Positions 10,305 through 19,600 of a stretch of 64,000 nt of DNA are shown here, piece after piece. The notes below the pieces were generated by a model. That model was not told the DNA's origin. It saw nothing but the letters and a program-made list of their open reading frames with translations, and did no database searches. Origin of the DNA: Rhodopirellula sp. (lineage in GTDB: Bacteria; Planctomycetota; Planctomycetia; Pirellulales; Pirellulaceae); NCBI GenBank assembly GCA_024644085.1, contig JAHELS010000006.1, positions 1 through 64,000 of the forward strand. The letters run 5' to 3'. Position numbers and translations under genes: made by a program. Each line of letters opens with the position of its first letter. The stretch's first letter is position 1.

Positions 10305-10452
10305 CCTTTAACACGATTTCATGCTCCCACATCGATCTTTTCTCCCTTGCCGCTGCCATTTGCCAATCGCTAGCCTTGTCGAGTGGGTAATCTGAAACGG
10401 ACGCGATTGAGACCGTTGACACACACGTTTCTTCGATAGCGACGCAATTCCG

Positions 10453-11760
10453 TTGTCCGATTCTTCCAAATTGCCGCCACTCACGCAGAATTCATGGTCC
10501 GCACGGATCGCGGATCGATATCAGTGTGCGCTTTCGCCGTCGCTCGCCGACTGGTTCGACAGCGAAATCTGGATGCAGCCTGGTCACGGCGAATTTCGCG
10601 AAGCGGTCGATCCCGCCTGCCTGCTCCAGCAATCACCCGAAATGATCTGGCCGGGCCTGATGAGCTGCGACCTGCTTCCCATCCTCGGGAACACCGGTGG
10701 TGATTGGCTGTGCGTACGCGTCGACGGCGATGACCGGGCTTCGCAGATCGTGCATTGGTACCACGGTGGCGGTGATTGGATTCCTTGGGGAAACAGTCTG
10801 GCCGAAGCAATTGTGTTCGACGCGCTAGTGGATCGCTTGCCCGGCAAGACACGTCGCCACGCCGAGCCAGCAGAGGACCCGCGACCGGAGCCGCGTTTGT
10901 TAGAAGATCCGATGCTCCGCTGGGGGCTCGAGCACGTTCCCGACGCGATCGGAAAATTCATCCAATCCCCAGCCGAGCCGCATCAAATTGCTCAAACGCT
11001 TCTCGACAATCACGTCGCGGAAGTCGCCGTTGGATGCGAATTGGTGCTCGAAAACCTGATGCACTCCGTCAGCGAAATGATCGTGCCCGCATTGACCCGC
11101 GATACGGGTCTTCACCGCAATCAATTGGCGGAATGGTCATTCGACCTATTGCGAATTCCCCAGCGTGAACGTCAACGGCTCGCCAATGAATGTCCCCTGC
11201 CATTGGAGGAGTTGCAGGATTGGCGAGCCGCAAAACAACATTCGCAGCGTGTCGCAGAATTGGCACCGGAACTTGCCTGGCCGTGGGACATACTCGGATA
11301 TGCTGCCGAGCGCGAGGGAGATCTCGAGACCGCGAAGACGAGTTATCGCCGCGCCGCGCAGTGCTCCGTCTTCACGGATCAATCGATTCGCCTGCAAACC
11401 TATTGGACCTCCCCGGAGTCCGCCAAATTCGGCGTCGCCCGCCTGTCGTACCTGAGCCCGGAAGAGATAGCCGAGTCGGCCTACTTGAAAATGCTTTGTG
11501 ACCCCGACCCGAAACAGCGTCGCATTGAAATCACTCAATATTGGAGAGCCAAAGCTTCGAGGCATCTTGAATCGGACGATCCGGCCGAGGCACACCGATG
11601 TTTCACGAACGCAGCATGGGACGTTGGTGCCCAATCGATCCCGGTCTATGGGGAGCTGATCGAAAAGATCGAAGATTGTGCGCGGTTATCCAATCAGGCC
11701 AGCCGGGCCGAGATCGCTCGGACCCACCGCCGCTGCTTGAAAGATCGTTACGGAGAATGA
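10453..11760 (+). CDS. SMI1/KNR4 (SUKH)-like protein with helical C-terminus
   Basis: This 435-residue protein starts at TTG; no in-frame ATG precedes the conserved N-terminal part. Residues about 15-125 resemble the SMI1/KNR4 (SUKH) fold: LLPILGNTGGDWLCVRVDGD, then IVHWYHGGGDWIPWGNSLAEA. The remainder is helical with TPR-like character (WPWDILGYAAEREGDLETAK). It lies 148 bases downstream of the kinase-ATPase on the same strand and could share its role. SUKH proteins often act as immunity proteins against toxins, but no toxin gene is nearby. The domain call is by eye. Confidence 0.65.
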   Translation: MSDSSKLPPLTQNSWSARIADRYQCALSPSLADWFDSEIWMQPGHGEFREAVDPACLLQQSPEMIWPGLMSCDLLPILGNTGGDWLCVRVDGDDRASQIVHWYHGGGDWIPWGNSLAEAIVFDALVDRLPGKTRRHAEPAEDPRPEPRLLEDPMLRWGLEHVPDAIGKFIQSPAEPHQIAQTLLDNHVAEVAVGCELVLENLMHSVSEMIVPALTRDTGLHRNQLAEWSFDLLRIPQRERQRLANECPLPLEELQDWRAAKQHSQRVAELAPELAWPWDILGYAAEREGDLETAKTSYRRAAQCSVFTDQSIRLQTYWTSPESAKFGVARLSYLSPEEIAESAYLKMLCDPDPKQRRIEITQYWRAKASRHLESDDPAEAHRCFTNAAWDVGAQSIPVYGELIEKIEDCARLSNQASRAEIARTHRRCLKDRYGE

Positions 11761-11913
11761 GCTCGATTGCCCAGAATCTCTTTCGTTCCCCCGCGGGTGA
11801 GATTTTTCAGGCAATTCCTCTCTGATTCGAGTCTCTAAGCAGCGGCGTTCTGCCGATAACGATTGTGTTGACTTTTCCGATTATGCGGGTTTGTCAGGCA
11901 TATCGACGGGAGA

Positions 11914-13578
11914 ATGCTGAGAATGCGAAGAGTGAAAAACGCAGTGGTCTGCGGAGCCCTGATGCTCTGCGCCTCCTGCTGCGCGCTTTGCAGTGCCCAG
12001 CAACCATCGCAACGGGTTACCGACAGCGTCGACGGCAGCGAAGTGTCCTTGGAAGATTTGCGTTCGACTGAAGCTCGCGACGTGAAACTGAGAACGGCCA
12101 AAAGCGGAGTTGAGTTCAACTTGGCGCCACTCCCCGCCGCGAAGCAAGCGCACTCGGCCTCGAATCGACGTGAAACGAGCGTGACTCGACCCGCACCCAA
12201 ACTACGGAAACCCTCAGGTACGAGGCTGCCCTATACGCCTGGCGCCATTCAACAGGTTTCCGCAGAGACTCAGTTGGTACCGCTCGCCGTTGAACCTCCG
12301 GCCGAAGATGTCGATCTCGCCGGCACCGATGGACTGGTAACCTTGGTGGCGACGGGTGCTGAGCTCAAGGACGTTCTGCGAATGATTGCCGATCACCACG
12401 GATTGAACCTGGTGCTCGGTCCCAAAGTGCAAGGCCCGGTTACGGTCAGCATTCGGGGTGCGCGTCTCGAGGAAGTGCTCGATGCGATCCTGGGTGTCGC
12501 CGGCTTCGCCTGGCACCGGGTCGACAACTTGCTCTATGTGACCACCGCGTCGGCCCTGGGTTTGGACCCCCGTGTTCAGGGACGCAGGCTCCAGGTCTAC
12601 CCTCTAAATTACGTCGCGGCGGCCCAAATTGAATCGGTCGCCAACGGCCTGCTCTCGCCGGTCGGCAACGCTTACATCAGCGAAGCCGACTCGGCCGATC
12701 AGTTAAAGACTCGCGAAGTCCTCGTCATCGAGGACACCTCCGCGGCCCACGCGCGGATCGCACAATACATCGCTCAAATCGATATTCCGCCGCGCCAAGT
12801 ACTCGTTGAAGCCCACGTCCTACAGGTCGCCTTGGACGAAGAGGAACGCCACGGAGTTGATTGGCGCGGACTCGCACGGGTCGATGGCACGAGGGTCACT
12901 CTCGAGGGCAGCGGGTTCACCGACACGAATTCACAGGATGCGACACTGACGTTGCAAGTCGATGGGCGCGACATGCAAAGCTTCATCGAGTTGATTCGAC
13001 GCAACACCAATTCACGCACGCTCGCGTCGCCCAAGTTATCCGTGGTCAATCACCAGGAGGCCAAGATCCAGATCGGGCAACGGCTCCCCTACTCGGTTGC
13101 CACGACGACGCAGACGACAACCGTGCAAAGCGTTGAATTCCTTGAGGTCGGCATCGTCTTGACGGTTCGACCGGTAATCACCGCCGACGGCAACGTGTTG
13201 ATGAATGTGTTGCCGAAGGTTTCGGGCGGAAAGATCACGCAAAACGGATTCCCCGAAGAGGAAACGACCGAAGTCGCTACGACGATCATGATGCGCGACG
13301 GCGGGGGCGTGATCATCGGCGGGTTGATTCGCGAAGAGAACATCGAATCCCGTGCGCTGGTCCCCTATATCAGCAAGATTCCCGTCTTCGGGAATCTGTT
13401 CAAACGACGCACCAGCGATACCCGGCGGAACGAATTGATCGTCGCATTGGTCACGCACGTGATGCCCGATTCCTACGGGCCGCGAACACACGAAATGATG
13501 GAACTCAATCAAGCACTTCCGGATTATGCCGCCGAAGGATTGATGCAGTCCGAAGTTCCATCTGTGATGTACGAGTAA
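11914..13578 (+). CDS. Secretin of the type II secretion/type IV pilus family (GspD/PilQ-like)
   Basis: This is an outer-membrane ring protein, 554 residues. It has an N-terminal signal peptide ending near CSAQQ, a low-complexity linker, and an STN/secretin N0-like domain (VTLVATGAELKDVLRMIADH). A secretin N domain follows, then the secretin core with VLVEAHVLQVALDEEERHGV, RTLASPKLSVVN and the C-terminal VPYISKIPVFGNLFKRRTS, the classic secretin signature. The start may be the ATG at 11914 or 11923. The other assembly components are not adjacent; the only possible partner seen is the PilP-like lipoprotein at 4551. Confidence 0.92.
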   Translation: MLRMRRVKNAVVCGALMLCASCCALCSAQQPSQRVTDSVDGSEVSLEDLRSTEARDVKLRTAKSGVEFNLAPLPAAKQAHSASNRRETSVTRPAPKLRKPSGTRLPYTPGAIQQVSAETQLVPLAVEPPAEDVDLAGTDGLVTLVATGAELKDVLRMIADHHGLNLVLGPKVQGPVTVSIRGARLEEVLDAILGVAGFAWHRVDNLLYVTTASALGLDPRVQGRRLQVYPLNYVAAAQIESVANGLLSPVGNAYISEADSADQLKTREVLVIEDTSAAHARIAQYIAQIDIPPRQVLVEAHVLQVALDEEERHGVDWRGLARVDGTRVTLEGSGFTDTNSQDATLTLQVDGRDMQSFIELIRRNTNSRTLASPKLSVVNHQEAKIQIGQRLPYSVATTTQTTTVQSVEFLEVGIVLTVRPVITADGNVLMNVLPKVSGGKITQNGFPEEETTEVATTIMMRDGGGVIIGGLIREENIESRALVPYISKIPVFGNLFKRRTSDTRRNELIVALVTHVMPDSYGPRTHEMMELNQALPDYAAEGLMQSEVPSVMYE

Positions 13579-13630
13579 GTGCGCCGAGGGCGATGAAACA
13601 CCTGCGCGACCGCTACAGGCGCCGCCCCGC

Positions 13631-13694
13631 CGAGTGGCCGCCCCGCCGAGTGGCCGCCCGGCCGAGTGGCCGCCCCGTCGAGTGGCCGCACGGC
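13631..13694. repeat. Four 16-bp tandem repeats
   Basis: The unit CGAGTGGCCGCCCCGC repeats four times at 13631, 13647, 13663 and 13679 with small changes, preceded by part of a unit from 13621. It lies between the convergent secretin and nucleoside hydrolase genes. A 16-base period does not preserve a reading frame, so it is non-coding. Confidence 0.85.
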
Positions 13695-13700
13695 CGACGC

Positions 13701-14642
13701 CTAGCTCTTTTGGCCCGCGTAACGCAGCCCGCGAACGATCGCCGCGATCGCTTCGTTTGCGTCAACGCTCGTCGCGACTTCCATGTTCATCGGCCACTCG
13801 CGCCTCAATCTCTGGTCGAACACGGTGGCTCCGCGCGTCAACTCCCCGTGAGTTTCGACCTTGCCCGCCATGCTTTCCCAGCCAAACAATTCGGGCTCGA
13901 CGACCGCCAACAATACCGTGGGGTCATACAAAGGTATCAATTCACGACCGAGTTTCTGGTGGGCGGTCCGAAACGCGTAGGGCAATACTTTGTGAAGCAG
14001 CGAGCCGGCGCGCGAAAACTTTGATGGCAACTTTTCGAGCAATTCGACGCCGAACAGAACCTGTTCAGTGACATCGAGCGGTACCAGGCTTTTGGTTGTC
14101 GCCGACGCAAAGACCTCACTGGCGCTTTCCGGATCGAAAAACATGTTCCGTTCGGCGATCGGCGATGCATTGCCGGGCGCGGACATCGATCCGCCGCTGA
14201 TGACGACGTTATTCAAGAGCGGAATTGCACCAGGATCGCGACGACACAATCGGGCCAGATTCGTCAGCGGACCCAGGCACAGCAAGGTAATTTCGTCGGG
14301 GTATTGATGCACCAGTTCGCCAATGACTTTCTCAGACGGCGTCTGGTGCTGGCGACCCGAATTCTCGAAATCGCAGTCTCCCAATCCGTCGCGGCCGTGC
14401 AGGTAGGTATCGTCGCACACAGCTCCGTTATCCGGTGGAGTCGCTTTGCCAATTCGCGGGTAGCGTGGCGGGTCGAGTTGGGCGACGATGGCGTGAACGT
14501 TCACCGTAGCCTGCTCGGCGGTAACCGTCCCAGCGGTGGGTGTGATCGCGAGAACTTCCAACCGAGGATCGAAAAGAGCCGCGCAGACGGCAGCGGCGTC
14601 GTCGATCCCAGGGTCACAATCGATGATAATCTTGCGGGTCAT
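13701..14642 (-). CDS. Inosine-uridine preferring nucleoside hydrolase (IUNH family)
   Basis: The enzyme hydrolyses the N-glycosidic bond of nucleosides. The N-terminus carries the calcium-binding signature IIIDCDPGIDDAAAV, and the interior has LCLGPLTNLA and a NNVVISGGS segment. The length, 313 residues, is normal. The C-terminal catalytic region contains LYDPTVLLAVVEPELF, where families usually have an Asp in a HDP-like motif; here it is YDP, so specificity may differ. The start ATG at 14642 is clear. It is divergent from trpD, 124 bases away. Confidence 0.92.
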   Translation of the reverse strand: MTRKIIIDCDPGIDDAAAVCAALFDPRLEVLAITPTAGTVTAEQATVNVHAIVAQLDPPRYPRIGKATPPDNGAVCDDTYLHGRDGLGDCDFENSGRQHQTPSEKVIGELVHQYPDEITLLCLGPLTNLARLCRRDPGAIPLLNNVVISGGSMSAPGNASPIAERNMFFDPESASEVFASATTKSLVPLDVTEQVLFGVELLEKLPSKFSRAGSLLHKVLPYAFRTAHQKLGRELIPLYDPTVLLAVVEPELFGWESMAGKVETHGELTRGATVFDQRLRREWPMNMEVATSVDANEAIAAIVRGLRYAGQKS

Positions 14643-14766
14643 GTGACAAGTTTAGAATCCCGGAGGGGTCGGTGCACGACCCCGAACCGAAATCACTTTT
14701 TCGGCGACCGCCGGAATGGACATCGGCGCACCTTCGCCCCCTTTCCCTTACCCAACATTCCTGCCC

Positions 14767-15819
14767 ATGCCTGCCAGCAAGCCCTCGTCCTCGAACCAGC
14801 CCGATCCGTCAAAATCAGCGTTTCAAGAAGCGATCCATCAAGTGTCGGCGGGATCCGACCTCAGCTCCGGCCAAACGGCGGACTTGATCGATGCAATGCT
14901 GCGCGGTGAGGCCGACGAAGACAAAGTCGGTGAGTTGTTGCTGGCTCTGCGCGACAAGGGCGAGGCGGTCAGCGAATTGGTTGGGGCCGCTCAGGCAATG
15001 CGACGGCATATGACACGGATCGACCACCATCACGACGTGCTGTTGGATACGTGCGGAACCGGCGGTAGCGGAAGCGGCACATTCAATATCAGCACGGCGG
15101 TCGCCATTGTCGCCGCCGCCTGCGGTGTTGCCGTCGCCAAACATGGAAACCGAAAAGCGACAAGTCTGACCGGATCGGCCGACGTTCTGGAAGAACTCGG
15201 GGTGCCGATTGAGTCGGATGCCGATGCCGTCGCCGAACGACTCGATTCGATCGGAATTTGTTTCTGCTTTGCTGCCAAGCTGCATCCAGCCATGCGGCAT
15301 GTTGTCGGCATTCGGCGCAAGTTGGGGGTCAAAACTTTGTTCAACTTGCTCGGCCCCCTTTGCAATCCTGCTGGCGCAAGCCACCAATTGCTTGGCGCAT
15401 CGACGCCTGACGCCCAAATGAAGGTCGCGGCCGCCTTGGGGCAACTCGGCACGACGCGGTCATTCGTCGTTCATGCATCCGACGGCCAGGACGAAGTTTC
15501 GCTCGACGGGCCGACCAACGTGATCGAGGTTCGGGGCAACGACGAGCATCAACATACGTGGAACCCGAGCGATTTCGGATTGCTTCCAGCGGGACGCGAG
15601 GCGCTCGCGGCTGCCGATCCGAGCGAAAGTGCCGCGATCATTCGCCGGTTGCTCGAGGGTGAGCCCGGGCCGTGCCGCGACACAGTGCTGGCGGGAACCG
15701 CAGCGGCGCTGTTGTTGGTCCAGCGCGTAACGTCACTGGGCGACGGCGTCACAATGGCCGCCGCAGCGATCAACGACGGCGCGGCATCGCAAAAGCTCGC
15801 TGCCTTGCGTGCCGGCTAG
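14767..15819 (+). CDS. trpD: Anthranilate phosphoribosyltransferase (TrpD)
   Basis: TrpD joins anthranilate to PRPP, the second step of tryptophan synthesis. The family motifs are present: DTCGTGGSGSGTFNIST (the PRPP loop, with GGSG instead of the commoner GGDG), AKHGNRKATSLTGSADVLE, and NLLGPLCNPAGASHQLLG. I chose the ATG at 14767 (350 residues), which leaves a Ser/Pro-rich leader of about 20 residues; an earlier start at 14716 adds more unsupported sequence. It stands alone rather than in a trp operon. Confidence 0.94.
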   Translation: MPASKPSSSNQPDPSKSAFQEAIHQVSAGSDLSSGQTADLIDAMLRGEADEDKVGELLLALRDKGEAVSELVGAAQAMRRHMTRIDHHHDVLLDTCGTGGSGSGTFNISTAVAIVAAACGVAVAKHGNRKATSLTGSADVLEELGVPIESDADAVAERLDSIGICFCFAAKLHPAMRHVVGIRRKLGVKTLFNLLGPLCNPAGASHQLLGASTPDAQMKVAAALGQLGTTRSFVVHASDGQDEVSLDGPTNVIEVRGNDEHQHTWNPSDFGLLPAGREALAAADPSESAAIIRRLLEGEPGPCRDTVLAGTAAALLLVQRVTSLGDGVTMAAAAINDGAASQKLAALRAG

Positions 15820-15872
15820 TCGGGTGGGGACGGCTCGATCGATGCCCTGTGCGCCAGTTGGGACCGGCTTGA

Positions 15873-16727
15873 TTACCACTTATCAAACCATTCCGCCAAC
15901 GAAAACTTCAAATCGTCACGCTCCTTGTCAATCGACTTGTTCAGCTTGGCGACGATGCGGTCGTTTTGTTTCTCTATGAATCGATCGAGGATGATCTCTT
16001 CAACCATTTCGCCCCACTGCTCGGCCGCCTCACCGCCGATGCGACTGACGCGATCAACCTCGAATTGCTCAAGTGAAAGGTGAGCCTGTTCGATGCGTGG
16101 ATCGATCACCAATCCCGGCGGAATTTCCCCGTAGTCCGGTAGAAAGCCGACAGTAGCCGTGGTCGTCATTCGCACGCGCATGTGCCCGCTTACCGTCATG
16201 CTGTAGACCTTGACGCCGAAATTCCAACGCTGAATTCGAGCTGTAAAATACATGGGCGCCGCGATCGACGACTCGATCTTCCACCTCGGTGCGGCCGATT
16301 GCCGATCGGTTACCGCCATGACACGATCAACGGTCACCTCAGGCGCGTTGACGGATGACGGCTCCGGCATCGTCACTTCGTAGCGCACCCAACGGCCGTG
16401 TTCGACTTCGCGAAACCGACGGTTCGTTTTCAGCTTCCAACCGTCACGGCGAATTTTGACGCCTGCCCAAAGCTGTTTCGTTTTCCCCCAATCCTTGTCA
16501 CCGTCATAGGTCCGGGGGGCCTTCCGCACGGCCAATGCCGCAAGCCACTGGACCGACGCAAGCGCCTTGGCCGAATCGATCGAAACCGTCGCGAGCCCCG
16601 ACGACGTTTGCGAACCAACGACCACACCTTCGTCGGCGGCAAGCCGAGTCGAGCCGCAGGCGACAAGCATGATCGTGAACCAAAAAGAAATGCCGCTGGT
16701 GGCTCTTTCGAATCCACGCAGCGGCAT
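15873..16727 (-). CDS. Hypothetical exported protein
   Basis: I do not recognise this 284-residue protein. From the ATG at 16727 it has a basic N-terminus and a hydrophobic stretch ending near ACGSTRLAADEG, so it is probably exported. The middle is beta-rich and contains VRYEVTMPEPSSV; the C-terminal part is helical and charged, with EEIILDRFIEKQNDRIVAKL. It lies 26 bases downstream of the CAP-like gene on the same strand, so the two are probably cotranscribed. The longer frame to 16880 would overlap that gene and is rejected. Confidence 0.6.
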   Translation of the reverse strand: MPLRGFERATSGISFWFTIMLVACGSTRLAADEGVVVGSQTSSGLATVSIDSAKALASVQWLAALAVRKAPRTYDGDKDWGKTKQLWAGVKIRRDGWKLKTNRRFREVEHGRWVRYEVTMPEPSSVNAPEVTVDRVMAVTDRQSAAPRWKIESSIAAPMYFTARIQRWNFGVKVYSMTVSGHMRVRMTTTATVGFLPDYGEIPPGLVIDPRIEQAHLSLEQFEVDRVSRIGGEAAEQWGEMVEEIILDRFIEKQNDRIVAKLNKSIDKERDDLKFSLAEWFDKW

Positions 16728-16753
16728 CGTGATCCGTCCGATCCGACGGGGAA

Positions 16754-17404
16754 CTAGCGGTACACCACGGCGAAATAGACGCCGTCTCGCCCAGTCACCA
16801 TCGCGGCACCAGCGTACGTCATCCGTGGATCGCTCGTGTAACATGCCGAAACTCCCGACGGCGAATAAGAACTCGACCATCCCACGCCTTCATAGCGTCC
16901 CGGTGAAAATGATCCGGGCGGATGGTTCTTTAATCCCCGTGAGGCCATCACTTGGGCCCGTCGCTGCGCGACGACCTGCAGTTGGGGATCGTATCGCAGG
17001 ATTCTGATACCCTGTCGAGCCCGTTGTGCATTCAAATTAGCCAACACGTTGGTGACGCCCGCAACCGCCCGGATTGCCGAACTGGGAGCCATCGGGGACT
17101 CAAACGACATGGCCCGCACCGGCGTGCTCTGAATCACCGTTGGCGTCGGAGCCACGTTTGGGGACGGTGTCACCGACGTGGTAGTTGCCTGCGTGATCAC
17201 AGGCGTCGCAGTCAAACCGACAGTCGACTCAGTGACGTGATGGGCCAGGGCGTGGACCTTGCCGCACTTGGGACAAACGTAATGGACCTTCCCGCATTTT
17301 GAACAAACCACCGAGTTGGCACTGGGAACTACCGGGTCGGCTGATGTTGTCGTGGCTCCCGCCACCATGATCAGACTGACCACAAACAAAGCTAGCGTTC
17401 GCAT
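16754..17404 (-). CDS. Secreted CAP/SCP-like protein with N-terminal Cys motifs
   Basis: This is a 216-residue protein with a signal peptide (cleavage near TTSADP). Two CxxC pairs follow (VCSKCGKVHYVCPKCGKVHA), resembling a zinc ribbon on an exported protein. A Thr/Pro linker leads to a CAP/SCP-like region (NLNAQRARQGIRILRYDPQL, then VVAQRRAQVMASRG). Only part of the usual CAP metal site can be seen: one His in KNHPPG and no clear second His. It is probably cotranscribed with the gene at 15873-16727. The function is unknown, and the CAP call rests on the helix motif. Confidence 0.65.
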   Translation of the reverse strand: MRTLALFVVSLIMVAGATTTSADPVVPSANSVVCSKCGKVHYVCPKCGKVHALAHHVTESTVGLTATPVITQATTTSVTPSPNVAPTPTVIQSTPVRAMSFESPMAPSSAIRAVAGVTNVLANLNAQRARQGIRILRYDPQLQVVAQRRAQVMASRGLKNHPPGSFSPGRYEGVGWSSSYSPSGVSACYTSDPRMTYAGAAMVTGRDGVYFAVVYR

Positions 17405-17744
17405 CGGAGCGACTCCAAAAACTGTGAATAGAGTGGATACAAGCGAAAACGGATGCTGCGGAAGCTCTCAAGCCACGCCACCACCATCTTTCCGGCCTGC
17501 AAAGATCAAAAAGATTCGGATCAGGTAAAGGGGGCCGGCCAGGATAAATGGGAATTATTTATCGGTCCGGCAGTTTGGCACGTGCGAAATCCCCTTTTCA
17601 GCCACGACTTAGCGAGGCTGACCGACCGACAATCTGATCCGAGAAAAGATTTGCTCAAATGTTAAAATAGGTAAGATTGCGATGGTTTCCGGCGTCGCGC
17701 CTCAATTCTGACGCCGCTCGTTCATCGGTGGCGACAAAGTCGCA
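17405..17744. other. Intergenic region with one hairpin
   Basis: No gene is supported here. At 17543-17563 there is a perfect 7-bp inverted repeat (GATAAAT / ATTTATC, 7-base loop) with extra pairing possible in the flanking CCGG blocks. It is about 140 bases upstream of the CAP-like gene start. It could be an operator or an mRNA hairpin, or chance. Confidence 0.35.
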
Positions 17745-18278
17745 TCAAGCTTTGCGTTGAGCGAAAGCGCCGACGAGCCTGGGCTCGATTTGGTATGCCC
17801 ACCGGTGTGTTTGCTGCGTCGAGGGCTGGCGCGGAACGACTGCCTCGATTCGCAACGTCTGTCGGTCATCGGGATCGGTGGGAACGAAGATTTCACTCGC
17901 GTCGAGCGGAGTCAGCGTGACGGAATTATCGAGCCGGTACGTGCTGCCGATGAAACCGGGGACCTCGCGTGAACGGCACGCCAGGTCGAACTTCAAGCCG
18001 CGCATGCTCGGATCCACCGCAACGCTGATACTCCAATGGCATCGTCCAGCCGCCCCCACTCCGAGCAGCACCTTGGATCCATCGATGGTTTCCAGCGAGA
18101 GTTGTTGAATCGGAGGGGCTGGCGGCCAAAGGTCATCGGCATCTCCTTCGACACTTTCCGCGACGCCTTCGCCGTCACGAACCAGGCGTTGCCGAAATCG
18201 ATCACGATGCCAATCGAAATGGACTGCGATACCCTCGGCCGCTTCGAGAATCACGCTTCGCGGCTGCCGCAAAGTCAT
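17745..18278 (-). CDS. Hypothetical protein translationally coupled to hisH
   Basis: I do not recognise this 177-residue protein. The start ATG at 18278 forms an ATGA overlap with the hisH stop, implying coupled translation. The N-terminal half contains VHFDWHRDRFRQRL; the C-terminal half is beta-rich with TYRLDNSVTLTPLDASE and ends WAYQIEPRLVGAF. There is no signal peptide or membrane segment, so it is probably cytoplasmic. The longer frame to 18392 lies inside hisH and is rejected. Coupling to a histidine gene does not show that it acts in that pathway. Confidence 0.6.
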   Translation of the reverse strand: MTLRQPRSVILEAAEGIAVHFDWHRDRFRQRLVRDGEGVAESVEGDADDLWPPAPPIQQLSLETIDGSKVLLGVGAAGRCHWSISVAVDPSMRGLKFDLACRSREVPGFIGSTYRLDNSVTLTPLDASEIFVPTDPDDRQTLRIEAVVPRQPSTQQTHRWAYQIEPRLVGAFAQRKA

Positions 18279-18907
18279 CGCGACGCCGCCTCGGTCGCGC
18301 TGGGCAGATTGTGAAAGGCCTCCAACAGTTTCAATCCATCGTGTTGGCTTTTCTCGGGATGAAACTGGGTTGCGAACAGGTTGTCCCGCCACACCATCGC
18401 ACAGAATTTACCTCCGTAATCGCACGTCAACGCGACGACCCCCGGATCCGCCGGCCGCACGTAGTACGAGTGGACGAAATAAAAATGGGTTCCGTCAACG
18501 GTGTCACTGAGTATCGGCGCGATGTTTTCTTTGGTCACGCTATTCCATCCCATGTGCGGCACCTTGAACGAAGGGGGCAATTCGAATCGAACGACATCGC
18601 CACCGAGTATGCCAAGCCCCTCGTGCTCGCCATGTTCAAAACCGCGTTCAAACAAAAGTTGCAGTCCCAGACAAATTCCCAAGAACGGTCGGCCCGATTC
18701 AACGAATTCGCGGATCGGTTTTGCGAGATCTCGGCGGTTGATCTCTGCCATTGCATCACCGAAGGCTCCGACGCCGGGAAGGATCAGCTTCTCAGCGGCG
18801 GCGATCTGTCGTGGGTCGGACGAGACAATCGCTTCTCCCCCCACTCGCTCGATCGCTTTCTGGACACTTCGCAGATTGCCCATCTGGTAGTCAATGATCG
18901 TGATCAT
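18275..18907 (-). CDS. hisH: Imidazole glycerol phosphate synthase, glutaminase subunit HisH
   Basis: HisH releases ammonia from glutamine for HisF in the fifth step of histidine synthesis. The 210-residue class I amidotransferase has an N-terminal IIDYQMGNLRSV, the oxyanion region PGVGAFGDAM, the nucleophile Cys in FLGICLGLQLL, and the His-Glu pair in ATQFHPEKS. All three catalytic residues are present. It is transcribed away from hisE-hisG across a gap of about 330 bases, and hisF is not in the window. Confidence 0.95.
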   Translation of the reverse strand: MITIIDYQMGNLRSVQKAIERVGGEAIVSSDPRQIAAAEKLILPGVGAFGDAMAEINRRDLAKPIREFVESGRPFLGICLGLQLLFERGFEHGEHEGLGILGGDVVRFELPPSFKVPHMGWNSVTKENIAPILSDTVDGTHFYFVHSYYVRPADPGVVALTCDYGGKFCAMVWRDNLFATQFHPEKSQHDGLKLLEAFHNLPSATEAASR

Positions 18908-19234
18908 GGCAGCTGTCTTGCTGGACGGGAAAGAGACGGTGGCACAACAGGCATTGTCCCGAAAATCGGGGCCGAAGGCACTCCTCGCAGGTCAAGTGAA
19001 ACGAAACCTTACAAGATCCGCGGCAAATGAGGCGGGCTCCAATGCCAGTTGCAGGAATACTTTCGCAACGGCACCTAGCCTACCCGAAAGGCCAAGAGAC
19101 CCAACCCGAGGACCGAGTTCGCCATGTATCGAGTTAGCAGTGTATTTGCGGATTTCCTCATCGTTGGCAATCCCGCCTGGTCCGTCTAACATCGTTGCCT
19201 TGCGTGAACCTTCCACCGGCCTGGGATTCTCCTA
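18908..19234. other. Intergenic region between divergent his genes
   Basis: No coding region or clear RNA element is visible between hisH (minus) and hisE (plus). It should hold promoters for both. I saw no T-box, leader peptide with His codons, or attenuator hairpin. Confidence 0.4.
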
Positions 19235-19600
19235 ATGAGCGAAGCACTCGAGCCCATCGAGCGATTGATGCGGACGCTCCGCCAGCGTGCTGAGACGCGG
19301 CCGGAGGGGTCCTACACGACGAGGCTTCTCGAGGGTGGCGCCGTGAAAATCGGCGCCAAGATCCGCGAAGAGGCGGAGGAATTGATCGAAGCGGCAACAG
19401 AGCAGGGTGACACCGGTCGCGAGCACTTCATTCACGAGGCAGGCGACCTGCTGTACCACACCCTGGTCCTGCTCGCTTGGCGAGGTGTCGACCTGGATGA
19501 GGTCGCCGGGGAACTTGCCCGCCGCGAAGGGACATCGGGTCTTGTCGAAAAAGCCAAACGGAAATCCGAATCCAGTAAAAACAAAACCGAAGACGAGTGA
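19235..19600 (+). CDS. hisE: Phosphoribosyl-ATP pyrophosphatase (HisE)
   Basis: HisE hydrolyses PR-ATP to PR-AMP, the second step of histidine synthesis. The 121-residue protein has the MazG-like helical core with the acidic metal-binding motif EEAEELIEAA and EAGDLLYHTLVLLA. It is a stand-alone enzyme, not fused to HisI. The last 20 residues are Lys/Ser/Glu-rich and probably disordered. The stop TGA overlaps the GTG start of hisG. Confidence 0.94.
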   Translation: MSEALEPIERLMRTLRQRAETRPEGSYTTRLLEGGAVKIGAKIREEAEELIEAATEQGDTGREHFIHEAGDLLYHTLVLLAWRGVDLDEVAGELARREGTSGLVEKAKRKSESSKNKTEDE

